A stretch of DNA of 64,000 bases from Parachlamydiales bacterium. GTDB taxonomy: Bacteria; Chlamydiota; Chlamydiia; Chlamydiales; Rhabdochlamydiaceae. The notes under the pieces were generated by a model, which saw only the letters and a program-made list of their open reading frames with translations, was not told where the DNA came from and made no database searches. Position numbers and translations under genes: made by a program. Below, in pieces: positions 18,038 to 26,577 of this stretch; position 1 is the first letter of the stretch; each line of letters opens with the position of its first letter. The stretch lies in NCBI GenBank assembly GCA_023265455.1, contig JAHFTQ010000004.1:1-64000 (forward strand), in the 5' to 3' direction.

Positions 18038-19056
18038 GGACTGTACAAATAGAGGAACTTCCCACTCAACTCATGAGTGACGGGAGCTCCTAACCATTGA
18101 AAGATTTTTTGCGGGGATAACGACTGAGCAAGCCCACTGAGGAAAGGATGAAAAGGTGTGAGCTGAACGACTTGGTAGCTGTCTTTAAGTCCAGCAGCTT
18201 CCGTGAGTCCTGTCAGAGCGTGCGAGTAGTCGCTGTCCGCCACATCGATATAGCCGAGCTTCTCTGCCTCCTCTGCAATATAGACATGAGCGCCATAATC
18301 GTTAATCAATTTATCTTGTGTGAGCAAGGGCCTTGCTGCTGCGACAATAGAGACAAAACGGTGGTAAAGAGAGGCTATCACAGCCTGCAGTGTAGCATCT
18401 TCACCCGGTTTCCAAGGTCTGAAAGGGTTTAAAGCATCCTTATCTTTACCCTGCGTTAATGTCAAAGAGCTGACGCCGATTTTTGTCATGGCGTCAGAAA
18501 AATTGAACGTCGGTCCCATGATAACGCCGACAGAGCCAATAATGCTCGAAGGGGTTGCATAGATTTTGTCAGCTGCCGAAGCGATATACATGCCTCCGGA
18601 GGCGCAGAGGCCTTCGACGTAAGCGTAGATCGGCACTTTATACTGGGTTTTGTAATGCATGAGAGCGCGGTAAATGGCATCGGCATCATCAGCAGCACCA
18701 CCGGGTGTATTGAGGTGAAGCAAGATGGCTTTAACGCGGTCCCCTTTTAAGAAATCTTCCCTTGAGTCGAGCAAAAGACTTTCGATTTTACTGCTGACCA
18801 AATCTCCCATTCCAATCACACCGTGGAAATCGATTCTCAAAACTGCAGGAGAATTTCCCGGAAGGAGCATCCTTTCTCCCTGAGCATCGGGCATGACCAT
18901 CGGTTCAGATCTAGGAGGAAAGTATTGGGGTCCTACGAGGACTGACACAGCGATGGTGACAACTCCAACTCCCAAAGCGAGTCCTAAAATCACTGCGATA
19001 GATGTGCAAAACGAGCGTATGGCTCCAACAAAAATAGATTCCCGCGCAAAGTTCAT
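18034..19056 (-). CDS. sppA: Signal peptide peptidase SppA, S49 family
   Basis: A 340-residue membrane-anchored serine protease that degrades cleaved signal peptides. One N-terminal membrane segment lies at about 14-38. The S49 core begins RIDFHGVIG, with LNTPGGAADDADAIYRALM and the nucleophile region GLCASGGMYIASAAD (Ser in ASGG), then IGSVGVIMG. The catalytic lysine should lie in the later TLTQGKDKDALNPFRPW block. The length fits the short single-domain (36K/SohB-like) form. It starts the sppA-polA-coaE-rho operon. Confidence 0.93.
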   Translation of the reverse strand: MNFARESIFVGAIRSFCTSIAVILGLALGVGVVTIAVSVLVGPQYFPPRSEPMVMPDAQGERMLLPGNSPAVLRIDFHGVIGMGDLVSSKIESLLLDSREDFLKGDRVKAILLHLNTPGGAADDADAIYRALMHYKTQYKVPIYAYVEGLCASGGMYIASAADKIYATPSSIIGSVGVIMGPTFNFSDAMTKIGVSSLTLTQGKDKDALNPFRPWKPGEDATLQAVIASLYHRFVSIVAAARPLLTQDKLINDYGAHVYIAEEAEKLGYIDVADSDYSHALTGLTEAAGLKDSYQVVQLTPFHPFLSGLAQSLSPQKIFQWLGAPVTHELSGKFLYLYSP

Positions 19057-19098
19057 GGTTGTCCCCTGTTAAGTTAATCTTATGCGGCCCAGTGATTT

Positions 19099-20274
19099 TC
19101 AGCTATCAACTTTTTGGGATTGCTTTTGCAACAGTTCTTCAATTTTTTGCGCTAGGAATGTGATGCCTGCTTCTTTATTAGGATTTTTAGGAACTCCAAT
19201 GAACACCTTGTTGTGTTTGGGGCAGTGGGGGTCATCTAAGAGTGCTTTAGCGAGCGAAGCTTTGGCGGGCAATCCGGGCGCATTTACAATTTGCGAACTT
19301 TCTTTGATGACTTCGAAATTTTCTACGTTAGCTCTTTGGAGAATAATTTCGGGAGCTTGCAGCTTTTTTGAAGATTCTGCAGTGTCCCAGCCGAGTCCTA
19401 CTATTCTTAGCAAGCGTTTTGGAATTGGCGGCAATTGGTCCGTATCAGAAAAAGTCTGATTATGAACAAATACGTATTTTACGCCTTTTTTCAAGATGTG
19501 GTTTGTTAAGGCGTCGCCTTGAACGGCTCCCCCAGTATAATGGCTAACGCCAACGATTTCTTTAGCTCCCACGCCCCGTTTCTGATCTTCTAAAAATGTC
19601 AGCATCAGACGGTAAGCCTTTGCCGTGGTTTCTTTCGTAGGAAAACCTGGTGTTGCGCCAACTTGAGGATAATTAAAAACAATGGCGTTACTATTCACTT
19701 CGGTCAAAAACCGCTTGAAGACATCTGAGGATAAGTGGTCTTCATAGAACTCATGAAACATGTTAGATTTTAATACCCATCGTCCCTGACCCAATGTGGA
19801 AGCTTTTCCCATGATGGTCGCATCGATTTTGTTTCCATCGACTTCAAGGGTGATGCGCTTGTATTTCCATTCGCTTTCTAAAGGAACTTGCGCCCGACTT
19901 TCATGGGCATGATTTTCTGAATATCCCAGCCCCTCTGGTGTTATTGCTGGGAGTGGTAATGGAAGTGAGATAGGAGAAGAAAGCCACATAGCTACAGTGG
20001 ACCCGCCTATAATTGATACTGTTTTTGCTAGATAATTTTTAAAATATACTGCACCACAGGCTCCCACCAACATAGAGCCAACAACCAAAATATTTTTGAC
20101 TATATTTTTAATCTTGCTCTCAGTCGTCCAGGTGTAATGGACGGGCAGCGGCGTGGTCTTTAAAAAATCTTGCCGGGTGGTTTCTAAATAATCTTTTTGG
20201 TTGTAAAAAGCGCTAGGCCCTTCTAAACAGTCCCGAAAAGAACTGACGTCAGCCTGATTTAAAACTTCACTCAT
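19099..20274 (-). CDS. CHLPS-family protein (DUF818-like), alpha/beta-hydrolase-like
   Basis: A 391-residue protein of the chlamydia-specific CHLPS 43-kDa family, as far as I can tell by pattern. Residues about 55-110 hold two hydrophobic segments (NIVKNILVVGSMLVGACGAVY and SIIGGSTVAMWLSSPI). The C-terminal 240 residues start LEVDGNKIDATIMG. They contain NAIVFNYPQVGATPG and IVGVSHYTGGAVQGDAL, where Ser sits in a GxSxxxGG turn like a modified nucleophile elbow. Function is unknown. It precedes sppA on the same strand after about 40 bases. Confidence 0.72.
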   Translation of the reverse strand: MSEVLNQADVSSFRDCLEGPSAFYNQKDYLETTRQDFLKTTPLPVHYTWTTESKIKNIVKNILVVGSMLVGACGAVYFKNYLAKTVSIIGGSTVAMWLSSPISLPLPLPAITPEGLGYSENHAHESRAQVPLESEWKYKRITLEVDGNKIDATIMGKASTLGQGRWVLKSNMFHEFYEDHLSSDVFKRFLTEVNSNAIVFNYPQVGATPGFPTKETTAKAYRLMLTFLEDQKRGVGAKEIVGVSHYTGGAVQGDALTNHILKKGVKYVFVHNQTFSDTDQLPPIPKRLLRIVGLGWDTAESSKKLQAPEIILQRANVENFEVIKESSQIVNAPGLPAKASLAKALLDDPHCPKHNKVFIGVPKNPNKEAGITFLAQKIEELLQKQSQKVDS

Positions 20275-20354
20275 GGAATTCCCCTGTTTTTAAGGATTCC
20301 AATTTTAGCAATTTTCTGAGAAAATAAGCACTAAATTTAGAGAGAGGTCAGAGT

Positions 20355-21371
20355 ATGGACTCAAATAATCTTTGGTGGATTGAAGCGCTGGTCAGTGTTT
20401 TCGCGTTGGTCGTGTTGCAATTTGTGGTGGTCAAATTTCTTTCTAAGAGTGATACAAAAAAAGCCCAGGGGCAGCGTCTCAAAAATATTTTTAAGCGGCC
20501 GCTCACAGCGTTGATTTGGGTTTTAGGTGTGCTTTACCTGGTCGATGTCATTGGAAAGCCTTTGGGTTTTGCGATTCCTATCAGTTACGTAGAGGTTTTT
20601 CGTAAAACAGCGGTCGTCTGCTGTTTCGCGTGGCTTTTTTTCCGGTGGAAAAATGAGATTGAAAAAACAGTGCTTGCCAATCCCGCAAGAACAGTTGATA
20701 AAGCCGTTGTGCAGGCGGTCGGTCGCTTAGCAAGCATCGGAATAGGTGTTCTCTCGGGGCTTATTCTTCTTCAGATTTTTGGTGTGAATACGGCTCCTCT
20801 TCTAGCTTTTGGAAGTATTGGAGCGGCATCTTTGGGTTTTGCGGGTAAAGATGTGATGGCTAATTTTTGTAGCGGAATTATGCTTCAAATGACCCGCCCT
20901 TTGGTTCAAGGTGATCAGATCTATCTTCCCGAAAAAAAGCTGGAGGGGCATATCGAAGAGATCGGTTGGTTCCGGACCTTAATCCGCGATACTGAAAAAA
21001 GAGCGGTCTATCTTCCGAATAACTTCTTTTCCACGATGCTGGTGGTCAATATCTCGCGGATGACTCATCGCCGTATCTTGCAAACCTTGAGAGTTCCTTT
21101 TGCAGATGTTGAAAAGATTCCCAGTGCTGTTTCTAAAATCCACGATATCGTGACTCATTTTCCTGGGATTGACACCCATTACCCTTTGCATGTTTTTTTA
21201 AAGACATTTGGAGAGTACGCTTGTGAAATCGAAATTGAAGCCTATTCCAACATCACCGAAGCCAAGACTTTTAACCAATCGCAACAAGAGCTGCTCTTGA
21301 AAGCTCAGGCTGTTCTCTTTGAAATGAAGATTTCTTTAGCGATCCCGACAATGATCACGCTTCCTAAATGA
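20355..21371 (+). CDS. MscS-family mechanosensitive channel
   Basis: A 338-residue small-conductance mechanosensitive channel that releases solutes on osmotic downshock. Four N-terminal membrane segments end with the pore-lining helix LLAFGSIGAASLGFAGKDV. The linker ANFCSGIMLQMTRPLVQGDQI and the beta domain with GHIEEIGWFRTLIRDTEKRAVYLPN are the family signature. The C-terminal alpha/beta domain follows. It diverges from the CHLPS gene (about 80 bases between starts) and overlaps the next convergent gene by 8 bases. Confidence 0.93.
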   Translation: MDSNNLWWIEALVSVFALVVLQFVVVKFLSKSDTKKAQGQRLKNIFKRPLTALIWVLGVLYLVDVIGKPLGFAIPISYVEVFRKTAVVCCFAWLFFRWKNEIEKTVLANPARTVDKAVVQAVGRLASIGIGVLSGLILLQIFGVNTAPLLAFGSIGAASLGFAGKDVMANFCSGIMLQMTRPLVQGDQIYLPEKKLEGHIEEIGWFRTLIRDTEKRAVYLPNNFFSTMLVVNISRMTHRRILQTLRVPFADVEKIPSAVSKIHDIVTHFPGIDTHYPLHVFLKTFGEYACEIEIEAYSNITEAKTFNQSQQELLLKAQAVLFEMKISLAIPTMITLPK

Positions 21372-22263
21372 GTTTTGCCAGAACTTGTCGTGAGGGGTCA
21401 AAGGGTTTTACTATGGTATAAAGACGATTATCGCGTTGAATCACGTCAATATAGTCCATAAGATAATGTTCAATATGGTACGCAGGATAACAACCTCCCG
21501 TCCAAACATCACAAACCATCGCTTTGTCGCCCCAATTCCAATATTCAGCTGGGAGGGATTGAGGGTTGCGACCGACTACTAAAAACCCATGATCTCCCCC
21601 AACGATGTGAAAAATTTCGAGCAGGGGAAAGGGGGTGTTGGCGCCCATCTCGATCATTCGATTTTGAAGCGTTTCCCAATATTCATAGCCTACGACAGAC
21701 ATTTCAAAGCAATGCCCAATTTTATGCTCTAGAGCTGTTCTGTTAATGAGTTCTAAACTAACATTGGGGTTGTCAGTCTTTTCTCTTGAAATGCTTATAT
21801 TCTTAGAGAAAATAGTTTGTATTTTCACCAAACGATCGTTGTCGTGTATTAATCTAAAAATTCGAGATCTTCGGGGGTGATTTGCAGAAAAAGGGATGGC
21901 TTCATGGACATGCTTAATAATGGTTTTTGCGATTTTCATGTTATATTTGAGCTCTTCACTTGCGCTAGGGGGTGACAGGATTTCTCGCATTCCACCTGTC
22001 AGCAAGTAAGTTTTTTTGCTGTTGGCTTGATCGGTTTCAAGCTCCCAAACGCCTGGAATAAGATAATTAAAGTTATCAGGAGCTAGGGTTCTAGCAGAAA
22101 TCTGAGAAATCCACGCATCTATGCAGTAGCCCTGTTTTTGCACCCATTCAAGTTGCGCTTGACTTAGAGAAATAGGAAGATGCCTTTCTAACTGTTCAAT
22201 GTTCAGGATCTCAGAAGGATAGTCCCAATAATTAATATCAAATGTTTGTACGTTATTTGCCAT
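21364..22263 (-). CDS. Putative cysteine peptidase/transglutaminase-like protein (Cys-His-Asp), candidate effector
   Basis: A 299-residue protein with no signal peptide. The second half carries KIGHCFEMSVVGYEYW (C185), GGDHGFLVVGR (H225) and AMVCDVWTGGCYPAY (D252). This C...H...D spacing with aromatic-rich helices is what papain-like/transglutaminase and YopT-like effectors show. The N-terminal 170 residues are unrecognised and include KTIIKHVHEAIPFSANHP. The gene stands alone between mscS (8-base convergent overlap) and a repeat-rich gap. Peptidase activity and secretion are inference; the triad is what I see. Confidence 0.6.
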   Translation of the reverse strand: MANNVQTFDINYWDYPSEILNIEQLERHLPISLSQAQLEWVQKQGYCIDAWISQISARTLAPDNFNYLIPGVWELETDQANSKKTYLLTGGMREILSPPSASEELKYNMKIAKTIIKHVHEAIPFSANHPRRSRIFRLIHDNDRLVKIQTIFSKNISISREKTDNPNVSLELINRTALEHKIGHCFEMSVVGYEYWETLQNRMIEMGANTPFPLLEIFHIVGGDHGFLVVGRNPQSLPAEYWNWGDKAMVCDVWTGGCYPAYHIEHYLMDYIDVIQRDNRLYTIVKPFDPSRQVLAKLI

Positions 22264-22383
22264 TTAAAGCCTTTTTTAGTAATGATTATAATAGATTTTA
22301 TTTAAAATATCAACTGTTAGTTAAGTTGTTTATTATTAATTATATCGACAGGGCCTATAGTTTGCATCATAGGAGCCCTGAAA

Positions 22384-22428
22384 TGTAACACAAACACCCA
22401 AAAGCCTTAAGTGGGTGTTTGTATTACA
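22384..22428. terminator. Strong stem-loop, possible terminator
   Basis: TGTAACACAAACACCCA and TGGGTGTTTGTATTACA can pair over 17 bases with one mismatch around an 11-base loop (AAAGCCTTAAG). No long T run follows, so this could be a processing or stabilising hairpin rather than a classical intrinsic terminator. It lies in the gap upstream of the peptidase-like gene. Confidence 0.45.
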
Positions 22429-22536
22429 TATTAATACAACCATCTAAGCATCAAAGCTAAACATCATTTTTTGTAAGGGGTATCTTTTTGAAAATCAAGG
22501 AGAGCCAGGATGGGCAGGATGAAGGGAAAGGGTGTA

Positions 22537-22634
22537 TATACCGCGATCGGGTGAAAAGTAGCCTTTTTGGCTGCGTCAAAACCCCGGGGTTTTGACGCAG
22601 CCAAAAAGGCTACTTTTCACCCGATCGCGGTATA
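22537..22634. repeat. Perfect 98-nt palindrome without spacer
   Basis: The left arm TATACCGCGATCGGGTGAAA... and its exact reverse complement ...TTTCACCCGATCGCGGTATA meet at the centre AAAACCCC/GGGGTTTT. All 49 bases of each arm match with no loop. Nothing in it codes for protein. It sits in a 590-base gap without genes, just before a CAGAGG hairpin. It might be a mobile palindromic unit, a fold-back structure or an assembly artefact. Confidence 0.9.
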
Positions 22635-22663
22635 GTCTCAAACCGTTGGGAGAGGAAACGCCT

Positions 22664-22748
22664 TACCACAGAGGCTCAGAGAAGGATGAGGTTGCATAGA
22701 GATTTTCTCGTCCTTACTCATCCTCCTCTGAGCCTCTGTGGTGAGGTA
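22664..22748. repeat. Hairpin repeat (CACAGAGG family, copy 3)
   Basis: TACCACAGAGGCTCAGAG and its near complement CTCTGAGCCTCTGTGGTGAG face each other across about 30 bases, with AAGGATGAG/CTCATCCTC extending the stem. The arms match the type seen at 1131-1217 and 6491-6560. Together with the palindrome at 22537-22634 it fills most of the gap before pgsA. Confidence 0.7.
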
Positions 22749-22857
22749 TTTTGTTATCTACGGCTTTTGATTACACCCTTCTTGATTTTTCCATGTTTCT
22801 CCTCACAACTGTTTGACTATACACCCGAGAGAAAAGGATTATTTCCAAGGCTGTTAA

Positions 22858-23388
22858 TTATTCAGTAGAGTTCGGTAGGGTCGCAGACTTTTTGAATTGG
22901 AACAGCTCGATGAGAGCAAGTCCTGCAAAAACGACAAAAGAGGCATAGAGGTGCCAAGAAATCGTGTACCCTAAGGTGAGGGCAATGAGGACGATAAATT
23001 GGAGGGCTGTTGTAATTTTCCCCCAACGGATCGCACGAAACTTATAGCTGTGCCACAGTCCGGCAAGACTTAAGTAGAGACCGAAAAGGCAAAGAGCAAA
23101 ATCTCGCGAGATCATCACGAGGGCTTGCCAAGGCTCAAGCCGGGCCTCGCTGAGCAAGACTCCTAGGCAGAAGACGACAAAAAACTTATCCATCGCCGGA
23201 TCTAAAACAGCTCCGAAACGAGTTGTCGTGTGCCAGCGTCTAGCGACGTAACCGTCAATGCTATCTGTCAGCATCGCTAAGAGAATGGCAACCAGCCGAA
23301 CCGTGGGGCTTTCCAGCAGAAAAAGAAAAGCGAGGGGCGCTCTTAAAAGCGAAAGGCTATTAGAGAGGTTAAACATGAGTATTTTCAA
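22858..23388 (-). CDS. pgsA: CDP-diacylglycerol-glycerol-3-phosphate 3-phosphatidyltransferase
   Basis: A 176-residue integral membrane enzyme of the CDP-alcohol phosphatidyltransferase family, making phosphatidylglycerol phosphate for anionic lipids. The diagnostic motif is DSIDGYVARRW followed by GAVLDPAMDKF (DxxDGxxAR...GxxxDxxxD). The N-terminus (NLSNSLSLLRAPLAFLFLL) and about five hydrophobic segments fit. The start overlaps the dedA stop by 20 bases; an alternative ATG four codons in reduces the overlap. I recall pgsA near dnaB in Chlamydia. The choice of PgsA over another family member rests on context. Confidence 0.87.
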   Translation of the reverse strand: MKILMFNLSNSLSLLRAPLAFLFLLESPTVRLVAILLAMLTDSIDGYVARRWHTTTRFGAVLDPAMDKFFVVFCLGVLLSEARLEPWQALVMISRDFALCLFGLYLSLAGLWHSYKFRAIRWGKITTALQFIVLIALTLGYTISWHLYASFVVFAGLALIELFQFKKSATLPNSTE

Positions 23389-23995
23389 TCAACGGTTTTT
23401 TCCTTCGTTTATACCAAATGTAGCCAATTACCGTCACACTGAAAGCTCCGAAGAGGATGGCATTGACGAGTTTAAGATGGCTCAGGAGGAGCTGGTAATT
23501 GTGCCCTAGCGTCCAAAAAGAGTAAAACGCAACTGAAGACCAGATGAAACAAGAGACAAGATCTCTGAGAGCAAATTTTAAAAAAGGAACCCGGCTCATG
23601 CCGCTCGACATAAAAATACCATTGCGGACTCCGAAGGGAATGAACCTTCCAATGAGGAGTGTCCAAAAACCGTACTTGGCATAGAAGTGTTGGATTTTTT
23701 CTAATCGCTGGGGAGGAAAAAGGCGGCTAAAAAATTTCCACTTACAGAGTTTTTTGCCTAGGAGGCGCCCTACCCAATAGGCGATGGACGCCGAGAGGTA
23801 GCAACCAATAAAGATGGTGCCGTAGAGGTGCCAGAAGTGTTCAGGGGTAACGGTCGCAGCCAAAAAACCGGCAATGACAACCAAAATATCCACGCTGATC
23901 GGAATGCCAAGGCCAGCTAGCAAAATCGCTAGAAAAATATACCAAGGGGCCTGGGGAGCATGCTGAACAATCCAATCAACGATTCCGTCTATCAT
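23369..23995 (-). CDS. DedA family membrane protein
   Basis: A 208-residue SNARE-associated/DedA-type inner-membrane protein. The family is linked to phospholipid flipping (undecaprenyl phosphate or phospholipid recycling) and membrane homeostasis. Characteristic parts are LAGLGIPISVDILVVIAGFLA, the FIGCYLSASIAYWVGRLLGKKL helix, and the core FYAKYGFWTLLIGRFIPFGVRNGIFMSSGMSRVPFLKFA (GRFxPxxR type). It sits directly upstream of pgsA on the same strand, a sensible lipid-related pair. Confidence 0.9.
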   Translation of the reverse strand: MIDGIVDWIVQHAPQAPWYIFLAILLAGLGIPISVDILVVIAGFLAATVTPEHFWHLYGTIFIGCYLSASIAYWVGRLLGKKLCKWKFFSRLFPPQRLEKIQHFYAKYGFWTLLIGRFIPFGVRNGIFMSSGMSRVPFLKFALRDLVSCFIWSSVAFYSFWTLGHNYQLLLSHLKLVNAILFGAFSVTVIGYIWYKRRKKPLIENTHV

Positions 23996-24083
23996 CCTTT
24001 TATACTACCGTTTTGGAGGTTAAAGCGCTACCCGGGCGCAGCAGCTCTTTAATTTAAAAATTTAATATGCAATCATTAATTTT

Positions 24084-24536
24084 ATGAACAAAACTAGAAT
24101 TTTAGCTGTGGCTGTAATTTTTTTGATATTATGTTCAGCTGGTATAATTAAAATTTTTTACCCTAGTCCGGTATTAAAAAATTTCTATATCGTAGTGGGC
24201 ATTTTTGAGCTGCTTCTTGCGATAGCACTCGTGTTATTCTCTCGTCGAGGGGAGATTTGGGCGGTTCTGGTGTTGGTCTTTGCTGCCTGGGGCGGGTATG
24301 CGTTTTACACCACTCTTTTTGGGCTCCCTTGTTCATGTCTAGGCTCTGCTCTGGTTCTTCCCAGAGGAGTGTTCTTTTGTTTAAATCTAGCAATCTTTGG
24401 CACCTCCTGGGGCCTTCTTAAGGGGACCTCTTTCAGTCTGTTGAATTTTAGATGGTTAAGTGTTTTATCCATTGTTTTATTTGTAGTAGGATTTGTTTTA
24501 TCTATGTTAATATACAACTTTTTAGTTGAAGTTTAA
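24084..24536 (+). CDS. Small MauE/DoxX-like membrane protein
   Basis: A 150-residue protein with four predicted membrane segments (about 6-24, 32-52, 57-72 and 117-142). The short loop FGLPCSCLGSALVLP carries a CxC pair, as in MauE-like proteins that take part in periplasmic disulfide chemistry. No partner thioredoxin or methylamine genes are near. It diverges from dedA and is followed after 37 bases by a small soluble protein gene. The MauE assignment is by architecture only. Confidence 0.6.
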   Translation: MNKTRILAVAVIFLILCSAGIIKIFYPSPVLKNFYIVVGIFELLLAIALVLFSRRGEIWAVLVLVFAAWGGYAFYTTLFGLPCSCLGSALVLPRGVFFCLNLAIFGTSWGLLKGTSFSLLNFRWLSVLSIVLFVVGFVLSMLIYNFLVEV

Positions 24537-24573
24537 AGTATTTTATAATTAACTAAAGATATCCGGAGGGTCT

Positions 24574-24906
24574 ATGACAAATAATACTTCTTTAGAAGCA
24601 AATCTTCTGGCTGCAAAGTCTGCGGTCAAGGAAATGATCAAATACTGGAATCAATGGAAAACCGAAAAAACCGAAGAGGCACAAAGTGAGTGCATTGCGG
24701 CTTATGCGGCTGCATTCACGAACTGTAAGGTTTATATCGAGAATTACTTAAGACAGGTTTATCCCGTTGAAAGAAAGATGCCAACCAAGGTTATGCAAGA
24801 TATCCGCAGTATTGTCGGAGATATGGATGCTATTGAAAATGTGAATGATAAAATGCTCCAGAAGGCGATGAAGGATATCGATCAACTCAGCCGCGACGCT
24901 GCTTAA
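24574..24906 (+). CDS. Small alpha-helical protein, unknown
   Basis: A 110-residue soluble protein rich in Ala, Lys and Glu, apparently all helical (AAKSAVKEMIKYWNQWKTEK and the later DMDAIENVNDKMLQKAMKDI). CGGAGG just upstream of the ATG is a strong ribosome site, so it is probably well expressed. It contains two cysteines and no signal peptide. It converges with the second ntt gene, overlapping by 4 bases. I do not recognise the family. Confidence 0.65.
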   Translation: MTNNTSLEANLLAAKSAVKEMIKYWNQWKTEKTEEAQSECIAAYAAAFTNCKVYIENYLRQVYPVERKMPTKVMQDIRSIVGDMDAIENVNDKMLQKAMKDIDQLSRDAA

Positions 24907-26435
24907 GGGGTAATAGGGGCTGGTTCTTCAGAAGGTTTAGCGGGTGGCTGCTCAGCTGTCAGCTGTTGATACTGACTGCCCAGTGAGCGGACGGCATAGA
25001 TCCATCCAATGACGGCGGCAATCAAGAGGAAAGCGACGACGGGGGTGCTGCCCACGACGGAGCCGAAAACTAATAGCAAACCCTGGTACATTAAAGAGCC
25101 ACCTGATTTTCCTAGTCTTGATCCAATCCCATCGATAGCTGCCTTGCCTTTGAGCCGAGCTTCTTGACTTAAGGGGATGAAGGCGAGTTCTTTCGTCGCA
25201 TCGACCAAGCTGTATTTTGTTCCCCTGACAGCGCAATTTTGCAAAGATCCTAAAAAAACAGCGAGCAGGAGGGGAGAGGTTCCGATTCCAGCGCAAATGC
25301 CCAGTAAGGTTTCTTTCGGGAGAAGGAGAGCGGCAAAGAAGAGGGCTCCTGTGATCAGTGTTAGAATGGGGGCAATGAGAGCGGTCTTTGTCCAGCCTAG
25401 GGCGCGGATCACATTTCCCGAGATAAATAAAGAGATCGTAGCAGCGATTAACGCAATCCAGAACGTGACGCCTGCCATGTAGGCACTGAAATCGTCGGGG
25501 TTGGGGTAAAGCTGCTTGACTTGATCTTTCCAAGCCACCTCGGCTAGATTAATCACAATATTGAAAGTGACCACGAGAACAGCAATACACGTTAAATATT
25601 TTGACTTAGCGAGATAGGCGAAGTTTTTGCGCATTCCCATTTTGATTGGAGAATCGCGGTGGGCTTTCAAAGTCTCTTCTGTATAGCCAAGGCCTTGGCG
25701 ATTGATCCACCAATAGAGAACCATACAAGACAAACCGACAGCAATGACGATCAGGTTCATGAAAGTGACGGACTGGTCCCAGGCGGTTTTCCCAAAGGGA
25801 AGGGAGGGGTTGAAGATATGCGTGGAGAGGCGGGCTGCGATGAGGCCGGCAGCGACTCCAGAAAGGTTGGTTCCCACTCCAAAAAGTCCATAGAACCGCT
25901 TGGCGTCTTTGACAGAGGTGACATCATTTGCAAAGCCCCAAAAAAGGACTGTCATGATCATCGTACTCCACATCTCTGACATGACATAAAATGTTGTAAA
26001 CGTCCAGTTGCGGAAAATGGCAATCAGACCTCGGAATCCTTTGGGGAGTAGAGCTTCTAATTTGTCTGCCATCGCATGGGGATGGAGGGTGTCTTGGTTC
26101 GGATAGAGGAAGAGGGTGAAGACGACAAAGTAGGCGATATAAAACCAAATCATGGCATAGAAGACAGTGCGGCGGGTGAGCACATTCGAGATCCGCGTGA
26201 ACAAGAAGGTCATTAGGAGGGCGGTTGGCAAAATGGCCCATACTTTAAGAAACGGAAGCGCTTCAGCGCCAGAGGAAGGAGCTGTAATGATGATGGTGTC
26301 TTTGACAATGCGAAGAAGATAATAATTGAAACAGATGAGAAAAGAAATCAGAAGCATCGGGATAAATTTACGATATTCTTCCCGATAGACAGGCCACAGA
26401 AAAGCCCGTAAGGTACCGAATCCCTTATTATTCAT
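24903..26435 (-). CDS. Nucleotide transporter, ATP/ADP translocase family (second copy)
   Basis: A 510-residue paralog of the protein at 3200-4759, with the same order of motifs: FLICFNYYLLRIVKDTIIITAPSSGAEALPFLKVW, SEMWSTMIMTVLFWGFAN, and VDATKELAFIPLSQEARL with AAIDGIGSRLGKSGGSLMYQG. Twelve hydrophobic segments are expected. Having at least two copies suggests division of labour between ATP/ADP exchange and net NTP import, as known for chlamydial Npt1/Npt2, but I cannot assign each role from the sequence. The C-terminal tail is Pro-rich (PPAKPSEEPAPITP). Confidence 0.95.
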   Translation of the reverse strand: MNNKGFGTLRAFLWPVYREEYRKFIPMLLISFLICFNYYLLRIVKDTIIITAPSSGAEALPFLKVWAILPTALLMTFLFTRISNVLTRRTVFYAMIWFYIAYFVVFTLFLYPNQDTLHPHAMADKLEALLPKGFRGLIAIFRNWTFTTFYVMSEMWSTMIMTVLFWGFANDVTSVKDAKRFYGLFGVGTNLSGVAAGLIAARLSTHIFNPSLPFGKTAWDQSVTFMNLIVIAVGLSCMVLYWWINRQGLGYTEETLKAHRDSPIKMGMRKNFAYLAKSKYLTCIAVLVVTFNIVINLAEVAWKDQVKQLYPNPDDFSAYMAGVTFWIALIAATISLFISGNVIRALGWTKTALIAPILTLITGALFFAALLLPKETLLGICAGIGTSPLLLAVFLGSLQNCAVRGTKYSLVDATKELAFIPLSQEARLKGKAAIDGIGSRLGKSGGSLMYQGLLLVFGSVVGSTPVVAFLLIAAVIGWIYAVRSLGSQYQQLTAEQPPAKPSEEPAPITP

Positions 26436-26577
26436 GCGCCTCTAGGTTGGGTGCAGTTGCACCTGGATCGCAAGCAATTCTAGCGCGACTCACTCTTAAA
26501 AGACAACTAGAATTTCATGATATCCAACACTTTTCTTACTGTAGCATAAATTTTTTATTTTACAACCGTTTTGTCTC

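Noticed and set aside
22537..22634. Palindrome as intrinsic terminator
   Set aside because: The 49-bp stem has no loop and no following T run, and no gene ends close by on either strand, so a terminator reading is not supported.
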